In this document: positions 22,509 to 33,415 of the stretch, piece after piece | Numbering within the stretch: position 1 is the stretch's first letter | How the letters are laid out: every line of letters begins with the position of its first letter | NCBI GenBank assembly: GCA_039090855.1 | Contig: CM077001.1 | Location: 120,344,922 to 120,408,921, forward strand | Length of the DNA: 64,000 nucleotides | Source of the DNA: Macrothele yani | Taxonomy: Eukaryota; Arthropoda; Arachnida; Araneae; Macrothelidae | Reading direction: 5' to 3' | Made by a program: the position numbers and the translations under genes | Notes under the pieces: model-generated | What the model was told of the DNA's origin: nothing | Database searches by the model: none | Seen by the model: the letters and a program-made list of their open reading frames with translations, nothing else

Positions 22509-24322
22509 TGTTATAGGTGCAGCCTAACTTGTGGAAAATTTTTATATTTCATTTATGCGGTAAATTTGTGTTTCGATGTAACTGCAAGGCAGCACTCATA
22601 GTTATAATTAATTACGGTAATTGATCCTCTAATTTGTTCATCACTGCCATTGTTAAAATTTGTTCAGTATTTGATAAGTGCATAATTCGTAGCCTTCTGG
22701 CAAACGAGAATTGTGAAAGGCCACATGGCAACAGACTATCTCTATTTCGGACTCATAGCAACAGTCGTGTGCATTTTCAACTAACGAAAGACTGCAAAAC
22801 TCACCCCCCAAAAGTCCCTCTGCAAGCCAAGAGCCATTCGGTGGTTGCAGTTTTTCTCCGAAGTGAACGGGATAAGGGGGAACCGACTATCACCCACAGT
22901 TGAAAACAAGGTGATAAATCCCTTTTCAAGTGGCTAAGAGAAGCCCTGTGACAGGACAAAGAGGAGAGAAACGAGCAGAAGAGAAAAACAAGCGGCGGGG
23001 CATTCTCAGGACGGTGGCAAAGCCAGACACACGCACGAGAACAGCACCAGCGAGCTGCATGGAACCTAGGCCTGAGAGCTGACCGCTGGGAGAGCTCGGA
23101 AAAAGAAGCAGCGAGCAAGTAAGGATTGCTATGAATGATCCCCTCTTAAACGAGGACATCTCAGTCCTGTGGACTTCTCGACCGATACTAGGTCGACATT
23201 AGTGCACTCTTGCCTCAGGCGGTCTACATAGACAAAAAGGCAGGACATTTCTTGCCACTTCTCTGCGCTGAGGACCTCAGACAACGGTTGCCAAGGTATG
23301 TTATCTTTACATGAACATTTGCTCACGACGTACAAGTGCCGTCGGACAGTGAACAGCATATAGAACTCTGTCCCCTGAAAAATGAATACGCACGACAGCG
23401 GAGGCCTCCAACACATTTTATTCGTGATTTTTATTTGTGTTATGGCCATAAGTTTTAAGAGCTCTTCCCTGCTAATTTGGCATCAAGCCTCTGCAGGTGT
23501 GTGTAATATTATAGAGATATATTTAGCTTATAATTAAACTGCGGCAGTCATGATAATTACTGTATCATTTTAATTGCTGGTACCCACGCTCGTACTCAAT
23601 TATAGTTTTCTAAAGTGTGTATTTAAATGTTTTGGATAATCTCTCACATGTTTCCTTCGCTCTATTTGTTTATTGTGCATGCTAGAATTTCATCAGTGAA
23701 CAGTGTAAATCAGTGTTAATTGTTAAATCAGAGTTAGTTAAATCAGTGTTATCGTTTAATCAGTGATAAAATGCTTAAATCATTGTGCATAATTAAGCTG
23801 CCGATAGAGCAGCCCACCATACATTCATCTCAGCAGATTTTTGTGCCACTTCATGGATAAAGGTGGCAGTGTATATAATATAACGTTGGATATTAAATGT
23901 CAAGCGTACGTGAAATGAGCGTTGGGTTTGTTTTCGAGTGTGTGTGTGCGTTGCTGTGATTTTCGGTAGATTGGGACGTGCTGGAGTTAAATCCAGGCAT
24001 CCACGCCCAATCGCGGTACGGGTTTTGCGGGAAGTTAATAATTAATTTGTTATAATTAATTATGGGAGGTCATTATTAATTATTGGAATCAGATAATTAA
24101 TTTGTTGTTGCAGAATTTTCGGTTGTCAACGCATGTAGGAAAACTCCTTGCTAGCCCCTAGCAGCAGAGGAGGAGAGCAAAATTTTTGACAAAATTTTCT
24201 TTATTTTTTTTATTTTTATTTAGATATTTATTTTTTTTCGGTGGAGATATCGGGTGCTTCACTGCAGGCGATACTTCACCTGGTGCCGCGGCCACATCAG
24301 CCTGTAAAGGTAAGATCCAACA
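22509..24322 (+). repeat. 3' LTR of gypsy element
   Basis: It begins TGTTATAGG and ends CCAACA. It is nearly identical to the 5' LTR, with about seven visible differences over 1.8 kb, mostly one-base length changes in short runs. Confidence 0.95.
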
Positions 24323-24429
24323 TAAGAAAAGCAAGAAGCGTCACTCAGAGTGTTTTTACCATTCTGTTGGTATCAAGATGGTAAAACCACTTTGAGGCTT
24401 GTTGGCAACAAAAAGATTCGACCCCGACC

Positions 24430-24430
<1 letters not shown>

Positions 24431-24488
<58 letters not shown>

Positions 24489-24524
24489 GTGTAGAGTGGG
24501 GAACGGAGTATCTGCTGGGGAGTG

Positions 24525-24566
<42 letters not shown>
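24431..24566 (+). repeat. (TG)n microsatellite in two blocks
   Basis: Two long (TG)n runs at about 24432-24487 and 24530-24565 with a short unique spacer. The other copies of this transposon carry only short CA/TG remnants here, so the runs grew after the copies split. Confidence 0.95.
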
Positions 24567-24569
<3 letters not shown>

Positions 24570-24874
24570 TATGAGAGAGTGGGACGACATCGATTTTTTT
24601 CTCCTATCCTTAATCTATAGAGGGATTGACTTTTGTAGTGTTACCGCTTACTAGTTCGGAGAAAGGGAGCGCTTATTAGTCTCTTCTTTTTTCTCTCTCT
24701 TTAAAGGTTATATTTTCTGAATGGACCTTATTCACCTCGCATTGCATCATGGGAAAGCCCTTCCGTGGCCAAGGAAAAACAAGAGTTTGTTTACATGCGT
24801 TTTCCCATTGCTTAACATGGCGTTACGTTGCAAGGGTTCAGGGAAAACGCGATTTTCGTAAATTTATTAACGAC

Positions 24875-25084
24875 ATGTATAACTTTTGCTCATCGTATGG
24901 TTGTGTTAATAAATCCTGCAACCTAAATTGTGTAGACGAAAGAAAAACATTCTTTAATTTTCCGCTGAAAAAGACGAAATTATTAGGGGAATGGCTGTGT
25001 AAAATGAAACGCGGTGATTTCCATTCCGATGTGCACTCTCCAATATGTTCTGTCTACTTTAACGAAAAAGCTTTTGAATATTAA
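24875..25084 (+). pseudogene. THAP-type zinc finger domain, ligand lost
   Basis: THAP domains bind DNA through a C2CH zinc site and occur in P-element transposases and host factors. The likely start is ATG 24875 because THAP domains usually follow the first Met directly; the open frame extends upstream to 24749 without similarity. Visible features are CSSYGC (C-x4-C), FFNFPL, a conserved W in LLGEWLCKM, and ICSVYF where C-x2-H is expected. The zinc-ligand His is Tyr, and the frame stops soon after at EKAFEY. It sits in the centre of the transposon at 14785-25944 and is missing from its two other copies. Confidence 0.68.
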
Positions 25085-25506
25085 GACACTACGAATCAAA
25101 GGCAGTTGAAACCTCGTAGTGTTCCTTCGAATTTCAATTTCAAAAAAGAATAAAAAAAGAAAAAAGGTAGGCGAAAATTTATGGAATTTTGGTTCGGTAA
25201 ATTACGAATTAAGTTCTACTTTCCTCAAAGAATAAAACAAACATATCTATAATTTCTCTTTTATTTATTGTTACGCATTCATTTAATTTTTAAGCAGATT
25301 GCCTAGCGTGCGAACCCTAGTTTGTTTCCTTATTACGTATTTGTCTGAGCTTTTAAATGTTTTTGTTTTACAAAACAAGCTACTAAATTTTATGTTTCAG
25401 ATATTTCGCCCATGTCTGGCAATAAGAACATGAAAATTTAATATAGCGTGTACGAGAAATGCTACATTAAAAACTTCATTATGACTAACGGCGATGCTTT
25501 CCTGCG

Positions 25507-25770
25507 TCATGCGAAATAAACATCGAACACAAAATTGTCTTTTATATTTTTGCAACCTTGATTTGTTCTTCTAAGAAATTCTTCTTCGCCCTGTAGCTCT
25601 ATTAATTCCTCGGCAGAATCCATGACGTTAGGATTGTAAAAATTAGTCAACAGTAAGGGATAATCAAATAACGAAAACATTGAATCAGCAGACATGTTGG
25701 TGCGCAGAAATCCACTTCTGACGTCACATGAATAAGGTCTATTGTAAAAAAATTTTAGGCCTACATTCAA
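25507..25770 (-). CDS. Unrecognised open frame in THAP-bearing transposon
   Basis: An 87-codon frame on the strand opposite the THAP domain. It has an acidic segment (SAEELIELQGEEEFL) and no motif I recognise. It lies in the central part lost from the other copies. It could be a fragment of a second transposon protein or chance. Confidence 0.25.
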   Translation of the reverse strand: MNVGLKFFYNRPYSCDVRSGFLRTNMSADSMFSLFDYPLLLTNFYNPNVMDSAEELIELQGEEEFLRRTNQGCKNIKDNFVFDVYFA

Positions 25771-26063
25771 GTAAATATTTTCAAAAATGTCTCATTTTAT
25801 TATTTAATTTTCTCATTTTAGTAAAATGCAATAGAAAAACAAAATAATACCAAATGGCACATCACGGGCCGGGCCGGGATGGGACTTAAACGCACGGGCT
25901 TGAGCCGGGCCGGGCTCACTAAATTAGGCCCGTGCAGACCTCTACGCTAGACTTCGAAATCAGGATGAGCGACGGGTGGGCGAGCACTTTTTTTTTGGTG
26001 GGGGAAAATTTATTTCATAGCAAATTTTTTACGAAACACTGAAAGAACAAATTTTTAATGTTT

Positions 26064-26275
26064 TCTTTGTATTTATTTATTGAAGATTTAACGACTAGCG
26101 TGAGCAACTCAATGGACTATAAGCAGTTGCCCGTTCCTACTTTCAAGGTCACTGGTTCCAGGGATGGGAGAGAACCCGTGCTGTAAGACAAACAAAACAT
26201 CCATGCTTCACCGGTATTCGAACCTGGACCCCTCTCGGAGGAATGGTTACACACCACTGCGCTACAGGGGCGGTT
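26064..26275 (-). mobile_element. tRNA-derived SINE, family B, copy 4
   Basis: Antisense copy inside hAT-like element D. Box B is altered (GGTTCGAATACCGG on minus), and the left end is TTTATTTATTTA rather than pure poly-T, so it is older than copies 2 and 3. Confidence 0.82.
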
Positions 26276-27149
26276 TTAATGCTTTTCAGTACCGGCTACA
26301 AAGGAATTCGTGCAATCCCAACCCTCTCCACCTGGACAAACATACACGAATCTGAGTAGTTACGCAACTGGTGTAAGATAAAAGTTTTGGTAAAATGTCG
26401 CCTTCAACTGTTTGCTTGCTCTGAATGCATTGTCTTAAATTGCTTTCAAAATTTTGCTTTTCTGCTTGCGAAAATAGTACTGTACTTCAACAATTTATAT
26501 AAACGAAAATGTCGTTTTTGTTTATCTAAATCAAATTTTAAAGTAGAGCCACACAGACACAATACAACCCCCTCCTTAACTTCCTTCCTTCCAGCCAGTG
26601 ACTTTGCCTTGCACTCCTCTCCTACAAAGCAGTCGTTAGCCACTTTCTGCGCTTTCGCTCTCCCGGGACAGTCTTAAAAGTACTAGTCTAGCTTTAGACT
26701 CCACTTTCTGTGTTGGAATCCCTGTTTTTTAAAAAAGAAAACAGAGCAATTAGTAGTAACCCTTATCAGTGACTTCTTCCACATTCCTCATTAGCCCCCT
26801 GGCCACACAAGCATGGAAATGAGGCTTAAACTAAGGAATTGGAAGAGCGGAGAACGACTGAAATTTCATTGCCCTGGGATGCTATTTTGATAACCTTTTT
26901 TTTTTTTTTTTTTCGGAGACTTAAACAACGCACTTCCTAGGAGAAAATACATAGGGTTACACGAAATAAAACACAAGACTCATTAATTGGCAAAGTGCAG
27001 ATTATATTTTCTAGTTATATACATTGAAAAAAAGCACCTTTTGAACTATGTGGGCGGCAGGGTGGCCTGAAGCCCATCCTTGCACCCCTTGGCGACGTCC
27101 CTGTACACCACCCTGAACGACCAAGTTTCAAGTTTCTGATTAATTCAAC

Positions 27150-27170
27150 TATATATATATATATATATAA
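27150..27170. repeat. (TA)n microsatellite
   Basis: About ten AT repeats. Confidence 0.9.
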
Positions 27171-27321
27171 ACTACAAAGCAGAGACTGAAAAAATGTGTT
27201 CAAAAATTTGGTTTTAAATTTTATGTTGTGAATTTTGTCTTTAACTCTGATTTTGGGTATATACATGTATATACATGCATCCAAATGGGACGACAAGTGA
27301 AATTGATTTTATTATGTGAAA

Positions 27322-29442
27322 CAAAAAATTCGTCATAGAAGACTGCAGTGTGCTAAACAAGTTCAACACTGGTAGTGACCATAGATTGGTGAGATGTAAG
27401 ATGCACCTCAACACTAAACTTGAACGTGGCAAGCTCATAAGACAAACAAAATCTATTGACATAACCAACCTTAAAAAACACCATACCTTCAAGTTGGAAC
27501 TGAAGAACAGATTCTCTGCTTAAAAAGGCCTAACATCGGAAGAAGTGGATATTTCTGAAGTTAACAGAAAAGTAACCAAAGCTCTTATGGAAACAGCAAC
27601 AAAATTAGCTGGGTCTAAGAACAAGTTGCATGTGAACAAATTATCAGGAAAAACCAAAATGTTGATGCAAAAAAGAAGAGAGATGAGGACAACTAAAGAA
27701 GATGTGACTTCGAAAGTAGAATATATAGAGCTATGCAAGACAGCACGAAAAAGTATCACTGAAGACGTAAGGAAATTCAACTGTGAACTAGTGAGGAAAG
27801 CAATTGAAAACAACCAAAGCCTAAAGATAGCAAAGGGACATCTCAGTAAGAAAAGAAAACAGATTATGGTACTGAGAAAAGAAGATGGTTCTGTAACAAG
27901 AAACAGAGGCGAAATTTTGACAAAAGTGAAAGATTTCTACTCCAATTTATATGAAGGGATGATACATGTACTCCAGACATCATGAAAAGTACCAGTACCA
28001 GAGTTATTCCAGACCTCTCAGCAGAAGTTACACATGCAATCAAGAACATGAAGCGGGGAAAAGCTCCAGGAGAAGATGGAATTACTGTAGACATCATACA
28101 AGAAGCAAGTGGAGAAATTGAAACAGTACTCGCCCATATTTTCGCTCGATGCCTTAATGGAGGGAAGATTCCTGAGGATTGGAACAACGCTACAATGATC
28201 TTGTTACATAAAAAAGGTGACATTGAGAATCTCAGGAACTACAGACCTATCAGCCTCCTATCAGTGGTTTATAAAATCTTCACTAAAGTTCTTTCACACC
28301 GTTTGAAGGTAACACTGGACATGGCTCAACCGAGAGAACAAGCTGGATTCAGGAGTGGCTACAGCACAATAGATTATATCCACGTACTGAGAGAACTAAT
28401 TGAAAGAGCGAGGGAATATGAACTTCCATTGTGCATGGCTTTTATCGATTATGAAAAAGCCTTTGATTCGGTGAAACCATCAGCAGTTACAATGGCTCTG
28501 AAATCCTGCGGTATTGAAGATGCATACATTAATATTATTAATAACATCTATGAAAATGTAAGTGCAAAGATTCGGCTGTTTGAAAATACACCACACATAA
28601 AAATTGGAAAGGGAGTGAGACAAGGTGACACCATATCTCCGAAGCTCTTTAATGCCACATTGGAAAATGTCTTTCAATCACTGAACTGGGAAAACAGAGG
28701 GATAAAGATTAATGGAGATTATCTAACCCACCTTCGTTTTGCTGATGGCGTAGTCATTACTGCAACTACCCCATTAGAGCTGCAGAGTATGATCCAGGAA
28801 CTTGCTGACAAGAGTAAAGAAGTGGGATTAAAAATGAACTTTCAGAAGACGAAAGGGATGTTCAATGCTTTTACAAGAAATGAAGATTTATCGATTGATG
28901 GAGAAAAGCTGGAGATAACAGACAGGTACGTTTATCTTGGACAGCAGATATCAAGTGAGGGTCGCATTAATATAGAAATTAATCGGCGTACAAAACTTGC
29001 CTGGAGAGTTTTTGGAAGAAACAGCATAATTTTCAAGAGCAACATGCCATTATGTCTTAAAAGAAAAGTGTTCGATCAATGCATCCTTCCAGTGCTTTCG
29101 TATGGTGCAGAGACGTGGACCTTAACTAAAAGAGACATACAAAGGCTGCAGACAACTCAAAGTAGCATGGAGAGGTGCGTGCTTGGTGTAACCAGGAGAG
29201 ATAAGAAGAGGAACTCGTGGATCCGAAAAATGACAAGAGTGGAAGACATCATGATCAGAGTTAAATCTCTGAAATGGCAATGGGCTGGACATACTGCCAG
29301 AAGGACAGACCATCGATGGACAGCCGAAATTTTAGGTTGGATTCCAAGGGACAGAAGAAGACCACATGGGAGATGTGTGGATGAAATTCGAAAGTATGCG
29401 GGAGTGACATGGAGGATACTGGTACAAGACAGACCGTTGTAG
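27322..29442 (+). pseudogene. RTE-type endonuclease/reverse transcriptase, broken
   Basis: Pieces in order are the end of the endonuclease, a linker (27545-27985) and the RT from 27982 to the stop at 29442. RT motifs include RGKAPGEDGITVDII, LLHKKGDIENLRNYRPISLL, FIDYEKAFDSV, GVRQGDTISPKLF and LRFADGVVI. The catalytic FADD is FADG, so the second Asp is lost. The C-terminal part has YGAETWTLT and WQWAGHTARRTD, typical of RTE/BovB-like elements. There is a stop near 27520 and a frame shift near 27980. It would nick target DNA and copy its RNA at the nick (target-primed reverse transcription). Confidence 0.9.
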
Positions 29443-29495
29443 AGGAAACTTGGGGAGTCCTTCGTCCAGCAGTTGATTGATAATGGTTGACAATG
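27322..29495 (+). mobile_element. RTE-clade LINE, 5'-truncated
   Basis: The left end starts within the last part of the apurinic endonuclease domain (TGSDHRLVRCKM at about 27370). Reverse transcriptase and the C-terminal region follow. The right end shows a short GATAATGG...AATGATGATG stretch, as RTE elements often do in place of poly-A. No target duplication could be identified. Confidence 0.88.
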
Positions 29496-29807
29496 ATGAT
29501 GCTACCTATATAATATGTATTTATTTATTAATATATATAGATTTTTTATTCATATTAATTTGGTTAATTTGAATTTTCATATATGTTTCTGATTAATTTG
29601 AATATATTTCATTGATGATTTCAAGTTGTAGTTTTTTTACCGAAACCCGGTAATTGAGTTTCTGTAGTATGCGTTTTCCCAAAATTGTTTCACATTCCCT
29701 TGATGCTTACAGTTGGCTTTGATTCTCATACTCCTATGCCATATTTAGGGCCCGGATGTTTAACCATGAAAAACCTTCAAAATAAGCAAGAATTTATAAG
29801 CAAGTGG
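29496..29807. other. AT-rich spacer
   Basis: No gene or repeat recognised between the RTE tail and the Penelope-like nest. Confidence 0.5.
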
Positions 29808-29846
29808 TAATCCGTTTGATTGGCGTAAGAAACAAAATACGATTTG

Positions 29847-29884
29847 CCGAGCTTTCGCACATCCACGGATGGCTTTGTCAACGC
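29847..29884 (-). ncRNA. Degenerate hammerhead-like core, left terminal copy
   Basis: The minus strand reads TTGACAAAGC, CATCCGTGGATG (stem-loop), TGCGAAAGC. CUGAUGA is replaced by UUGACAA, three transitions from the consensus, consistent with CpG decay. Probably inactive. Confidence 0.35.
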
Positions 29885-30199
29885 TAAAAGTGTAAACAAA
29901 CTGAAAATGAGAACGATAGCAATTTAAATATGAGAATGGTTACACGAGACATAAAGAATGACAAAATACGTGGTCTGAAAATGATCTGCTAAGCATCGCA
30001 TTAGGTACAGACGCGGGTTTGACATCTGAGCAGATCAGTTTGCCCAGCGGAACGTTTTACAAATCACAGATTCAAAGCCTTTTACTGTAAGCTCAGATGT
30101 CAACGCCACAAAAACGGAGTACTCATACAAAAGTATTCTCAGCATCATCGGGAAGACTGAGGCCATATTACATGGTATATGCACTAATTCAACGACTCA

Positions 30200-30608
30200 A
30201 CTGCAGTACTTGGGATCAATACCAGGCTTGTCTTACGTCCTGAAAAACGCCCTAAAGAAAATGGGACTAGGTGTAGGTATAAGGGCCACAAAATCCTTCT
30301 ACAGCATCCTTTCAAAGTTCTCTGACAGACCTACGATCAACAACGAAGGTAAAATTATTTTTTTAGGATCTAAGGACTATGTTGAAGACAAAAACTTGTG
30401 GGCAATTTAGCAAATTCCATGTGAATGTGACACTTCCTATATAGTACAGACCCGTAGAGGCTTCCGTTTTCGATTGAAGGAGCACAAGACCTACATTCGG
30501 AACTGTGGCCTAAAGCAGTCATCGATGGATAAACAGTGTTACGAAAAGGACCATAAATTTCTCTTTGAAGAAGCAAAACTAATTGACAAGCCAGATTCAA
30601 TCCCTTAA
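30200..30608 (+). pseudogene. Penelope-like GIY-YIG endonuclease remnant, copy 1
   Basis: One frame reads LSYVLKNALKKMGLGVGIRA, the linker seen before the nuclease in Penelope-like proteins, then after one in-frame stop (30408-30410) IPCECDTSYIVQTRRGFRFR and LKEHK. This fits the IPC.CG..YIGQT.R...R..EH pattern of PLE GIY-YIG domains, but the second YIG is YIV. The frame ends at 30606-30608. The domain would nick DNA to prime reverse transcription. Confidence 0.72.
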
Positions 30609-30820
30609 CCTGACATTTTGGAAGCTTTCCATATGCACTATGTTGACAAAAGTCACCAGACACCTAGAAGAGAAACACGAATTGACGTACTTTAATTAGT
30701 ACGGTGTCAGTCCACCTTTGCATTGACCCTTCGAGACATGCTTTCGACAAAGTTTTGGAACATAGTGATAGGACCGCGCTTCCATTCAATACATAATGCT
30801 GCCGCTAACTGGTTGCTTAG

Positions 30821-31900
30821 CAGTCACCAAGGGGTTGCGAAGGTGTGCTCAAGCCCCCCCTGAAATTTGTCTTGCCCACCCTGCCGCCTACCCAGTTCAA
30901 AATGGGCCATTTTTCAGTATATTTAACTTTAAAATATAATCTGGACTTTGCCAAGTAATAAGTCTTGTGTTTTATTTCATGTATCCCTACGTATTTCTCC
31001 ATAGGAAGTGCGTTGTTTACTTCTCAGTAGAAAGGTTATCAAAATAGCATCCGTTGGGCCATAAACATTCAATTGCCCTCCACTCTTCCAATTCCTTAGT
31101 TTAAGCCTCCTTCTCATGCTTGTATGGCCAGGAGGCCTAATGAGGACGTAGCGTAGGAATTAACTGAAGGGATCACTACTAATTGCTCTGCTGTTTGTTT
31201 TATTTACAAAATAGAGGATTTCAACACGGCCAGTGGAGGAATCCGCTCTACACTTTCACTGTCCAGGACAGTCTTAAGCTACACTGGCGCTCTTAAGACT
31301 ATCCCAGGACAGTGAAAGTTCAGGAAGTGGCTCACAAAGAGATGAGTGCAAGGCAAAGTTGCTAGCTTGAAGGAAAGAAGCGTAAGAGATGAGTGCAAGG
31401 CAAAGTTGCTAGCTTGAAGGAAAGAAGCGTAAGAGATGAGTGCAAGGCAAGGTTGCTGGCTTGAAGGAAAGAAGTGTTAAGAAGGGGAGAGGCGAGGTAT
31501 TGTGTCTGCGTGGCACGACTTAAAATTTGATTTAGATAAACGAAAACGACGTTTTCCTTTAAATTGTTTAAGTACAGTACCTTTTCCGTAAGCAAAAATT
31601 CAAAATTTTGAAAAGCAATTTAAGACAATGCATTCAGAGCCAGCAAAATGTTGAAGGCGACATTCTACCAACACTTGTATCTTACCCAAGTGGCGTAACT
31701 AGTCAGACCTGTGTATGTGCGTCCAGGCGGAGGGGAGGGGAGATTGCACGAATTCTTTGGTAGCCGGTAGTGTAAAGCATTAAAAATTAGTTCTTTTTTC
31801 AGTGTTTCGTAAAAAAAAAAAAAAAAAAGAAAATTCGAGCTTACACCACCAAAAATAGTGCTCGCCCACCCATCGCCCATCCAGATTTCGAAGTCTAGTG
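30821..31900 (-). mobile_element. hAT-like non-autonomous transposon D, copy 2
   Basis: Reverse-oriented relative of 14768-27103. Shared segments are at 31860-31895, 31530-31670 and 30920-31040. The flanking 8-bp duplication is TTGCTTAG (30813-30820 and 31901-31908). The terminal repeat is damaged at both ends. A short tandem array lies inside it at 31338-31480. Confidence 0.83.
31338..31480. repeat. Three tandem copies of a 54-55-bp unit
   Basis: AGAGATGAGTGCAAGGCAA recurs three times, at about 31340, 31386 and 31433, with the second unit almost identical to the first. Confidence 0.8.
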
Positions 31901-32597
31901 TTGCTTAGCAGTAGGCCTCGGTTCCAAATCTTATGCGGCGCTCTAATTCATCCCATAGGTGCTCTATGGGATTAAGATCAGGGATCTGTACTGGTCAGTG
32001 CAGACACGATACGGAATTATTGTCAAACCACGCCGTAACAGTCCTTGCTTTATGGCTTGGTGCATTATCCTGCTGGTACCAACAAGGCTCGGTTCCATAG
32101 TATTGCCACACAGTTGGTAGGGCATAATATCCCAGAATATCGAGATACACGTATTGGTTAACAGGTCTGTCCACGATAACTTATGGGCCGGGACCTTGCC
32201 ACGAAAAACACTTCCACACGAGTACACTGCCAGCTCAAACTTGACCGTAGGAACAGTAGCACACTGTGGTAAATTGGCTTCCCCGGCTGCCGCTATACCC
32301 CCGAACGGCCATCAGACTGATGGATTGTGTATCTGGATTCATCAGTCCACAGGACCCGTTTCCATTGATCTACGGTCCACGATAAATGTTCTTTACACCA
32401 TGCTAAACGACGAATAGAATTTCGAGTGGAGATGAAAGGTTTATGAGCAGCCACACGACCACGGTAACCCATGGAATGAAATTCTCTGCGAATGGTACGT
32501 GTACATGCCGAGGTTCCAGCATTTTTCTTCATCTGTACACTGAGGTCTTGTGCAGTACTCCGTCGATTAGCTGTAACGACTCTCCTGAGTCTTCGAC

Positions 32598-33415
32598 GTC
32601 TTTTTTTATTTTTATTTTTTATTGAAGGTTTAACGACCACTGTGAGCAACTCAAGCGGCTATAAGCAGTCGCCCGTCCCTAATTTAGGGTCACTGGTTCT
32701 AGGGAAGGGGAAGAGCCAGTACCGTACGACAAACACAACATCCATGCCTCACCGGGATTCGAACCCGCACCCTTTGTGACGTGCCTGCCCAGCAGGACGC
32801 ACACGACATAAAGGCAGATAGCAGCGATAACGAACGTCCGCGTAGCTCAATTGGTAGAGCGACTTATTCCGGAAAGAGGGGACCCGGGTTCGAGACCAGC
32901 GTGGACGAAAATGACGGAGAAATTTACTTCGTTATAATGGCGCTCGAACTTCCCGGATGACCCGGCCGTTCAAGATCTCGCAATGGTGTGATGTTCTTTC
33001 TACACCGCCAGATAGAAAAAATCAGAGAATCCCTTCTCCAGCGCTTCGAAAAATAGATGTGGGTGACGTTGCATTCCACACACCAGATTGACTGCGAGTT
33101 CTCAGGTGCACGTTCTACAGCTGATGGCTGCCTGCAACGATTCATCGTCACGGCTGACCCGTGGGCCATGCCCCCGGCCCTCTTTCGGGGGGTGGGGTGC
33201 CATGCGTGCCCAGCAGGACGCACACGACATAAAGACAGGTAGCAGCGACAACGAACGTCCGCAGGGCTCAATTGGTAGAGCGACTTATTCCGGAATGAGG
33301 GGATCCGGGTTCGAGCGGCGGCGTGGACAAAATTGACGGTGAAATTTACTTCGTTATACCTTCACTGACGAATGGTCATAAGCCAGCGCTTAGAGCACTG
33401 CACCACCGGGGTGGC
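32598..33415 (-). mobile_element. tRNA-derived SINE, family B, copy 5, split
   Basis: The antisense body lies at 32598-32775 and the tRNA-like head at about 33363-33415. SINE family A copy 2 sits between the two parts. The T-rich tail (TTTTTTTATTTTTATTTTTT) is at the left. Confidence 0.82.
32776..33358 (+). mobile_element. SINE-like element with terminal direct repeats, family A, copy 2
   Basis: Direct repeats at 32776-32936 and about 33198-33358 surround a 261-bp body. Box A TAGCTCAATTGGTAGAG and box B GGGTTCGAG are intact in the first repeat. Confidence 0.82.

Larger units (their letters stand above)
14935..24322 (+). mobile_element. Ty3/gypsy LTR retrotransposon, full length
   Basis: Two 1.8-kb LTRs (14935-16750, 22509-24322) flank a 5.8-kb interior with gag, protease, reverse transcriptase, RNase H and integrase in that order, the Ty3/gypsy order. 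The 4-bp target duplication TAAG lies at 14931-14934 and 24323-24326. The LTRs differ by only a handful of bases, mostly single-base indels, so the insertion looks recent, yet the frames are broken at several points. No env-like frame was seen. Confidence 0.96.
14785..25944 (+). mobile_element. THAP-bearing DNA transposon with 8-bp TSD, copy 1
   Basis: Ends are TATAGGTCTGCACGGGCC at left and GGCCCGTGCAGACCTCTA at right. A perfect 8-bp duplication CGCTAGAC (14777-14784 and 25945-25952) flanks it. It is split by the gypsy element; its own parts are 14785-14934 and 24323-25944. The body contains a long (TG)n run and a THAP-like domain. P elements combine 8-bp TSDs with a THAP transposase, and hAT elements also give 8-bp TSDs, so the superfamily is open. 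Shortened copies lie at about 47490-48143 and at 51500-52965. Confidence 0.85.
14768..27103 (+). mobile_element. hAT-like non-autonomous transposon D, copy 1 (outer shell)
   Basis: Ends are CAGGGACGTCGC at left and GCGACGTCCCTG at right, a 12-bp terminal inverted repeat. A perfect 8-bp duplication TACACCAC flanks it (14760-14767 and 27104-27111). Only 14768-14784 and 25945-27103 belong to D itself; everything between is a later insertion. No transposase frame is visible. An 8-bp TSD and CAGGG ends fit hAT. A second copy lies at 30821-31900. Confidence 0.88.

Noticed and set aside
24345..24654. Open frames rich in Val/Cys or His/Thr
   Set aside because: They are translations of the (TG)n microsatellite.
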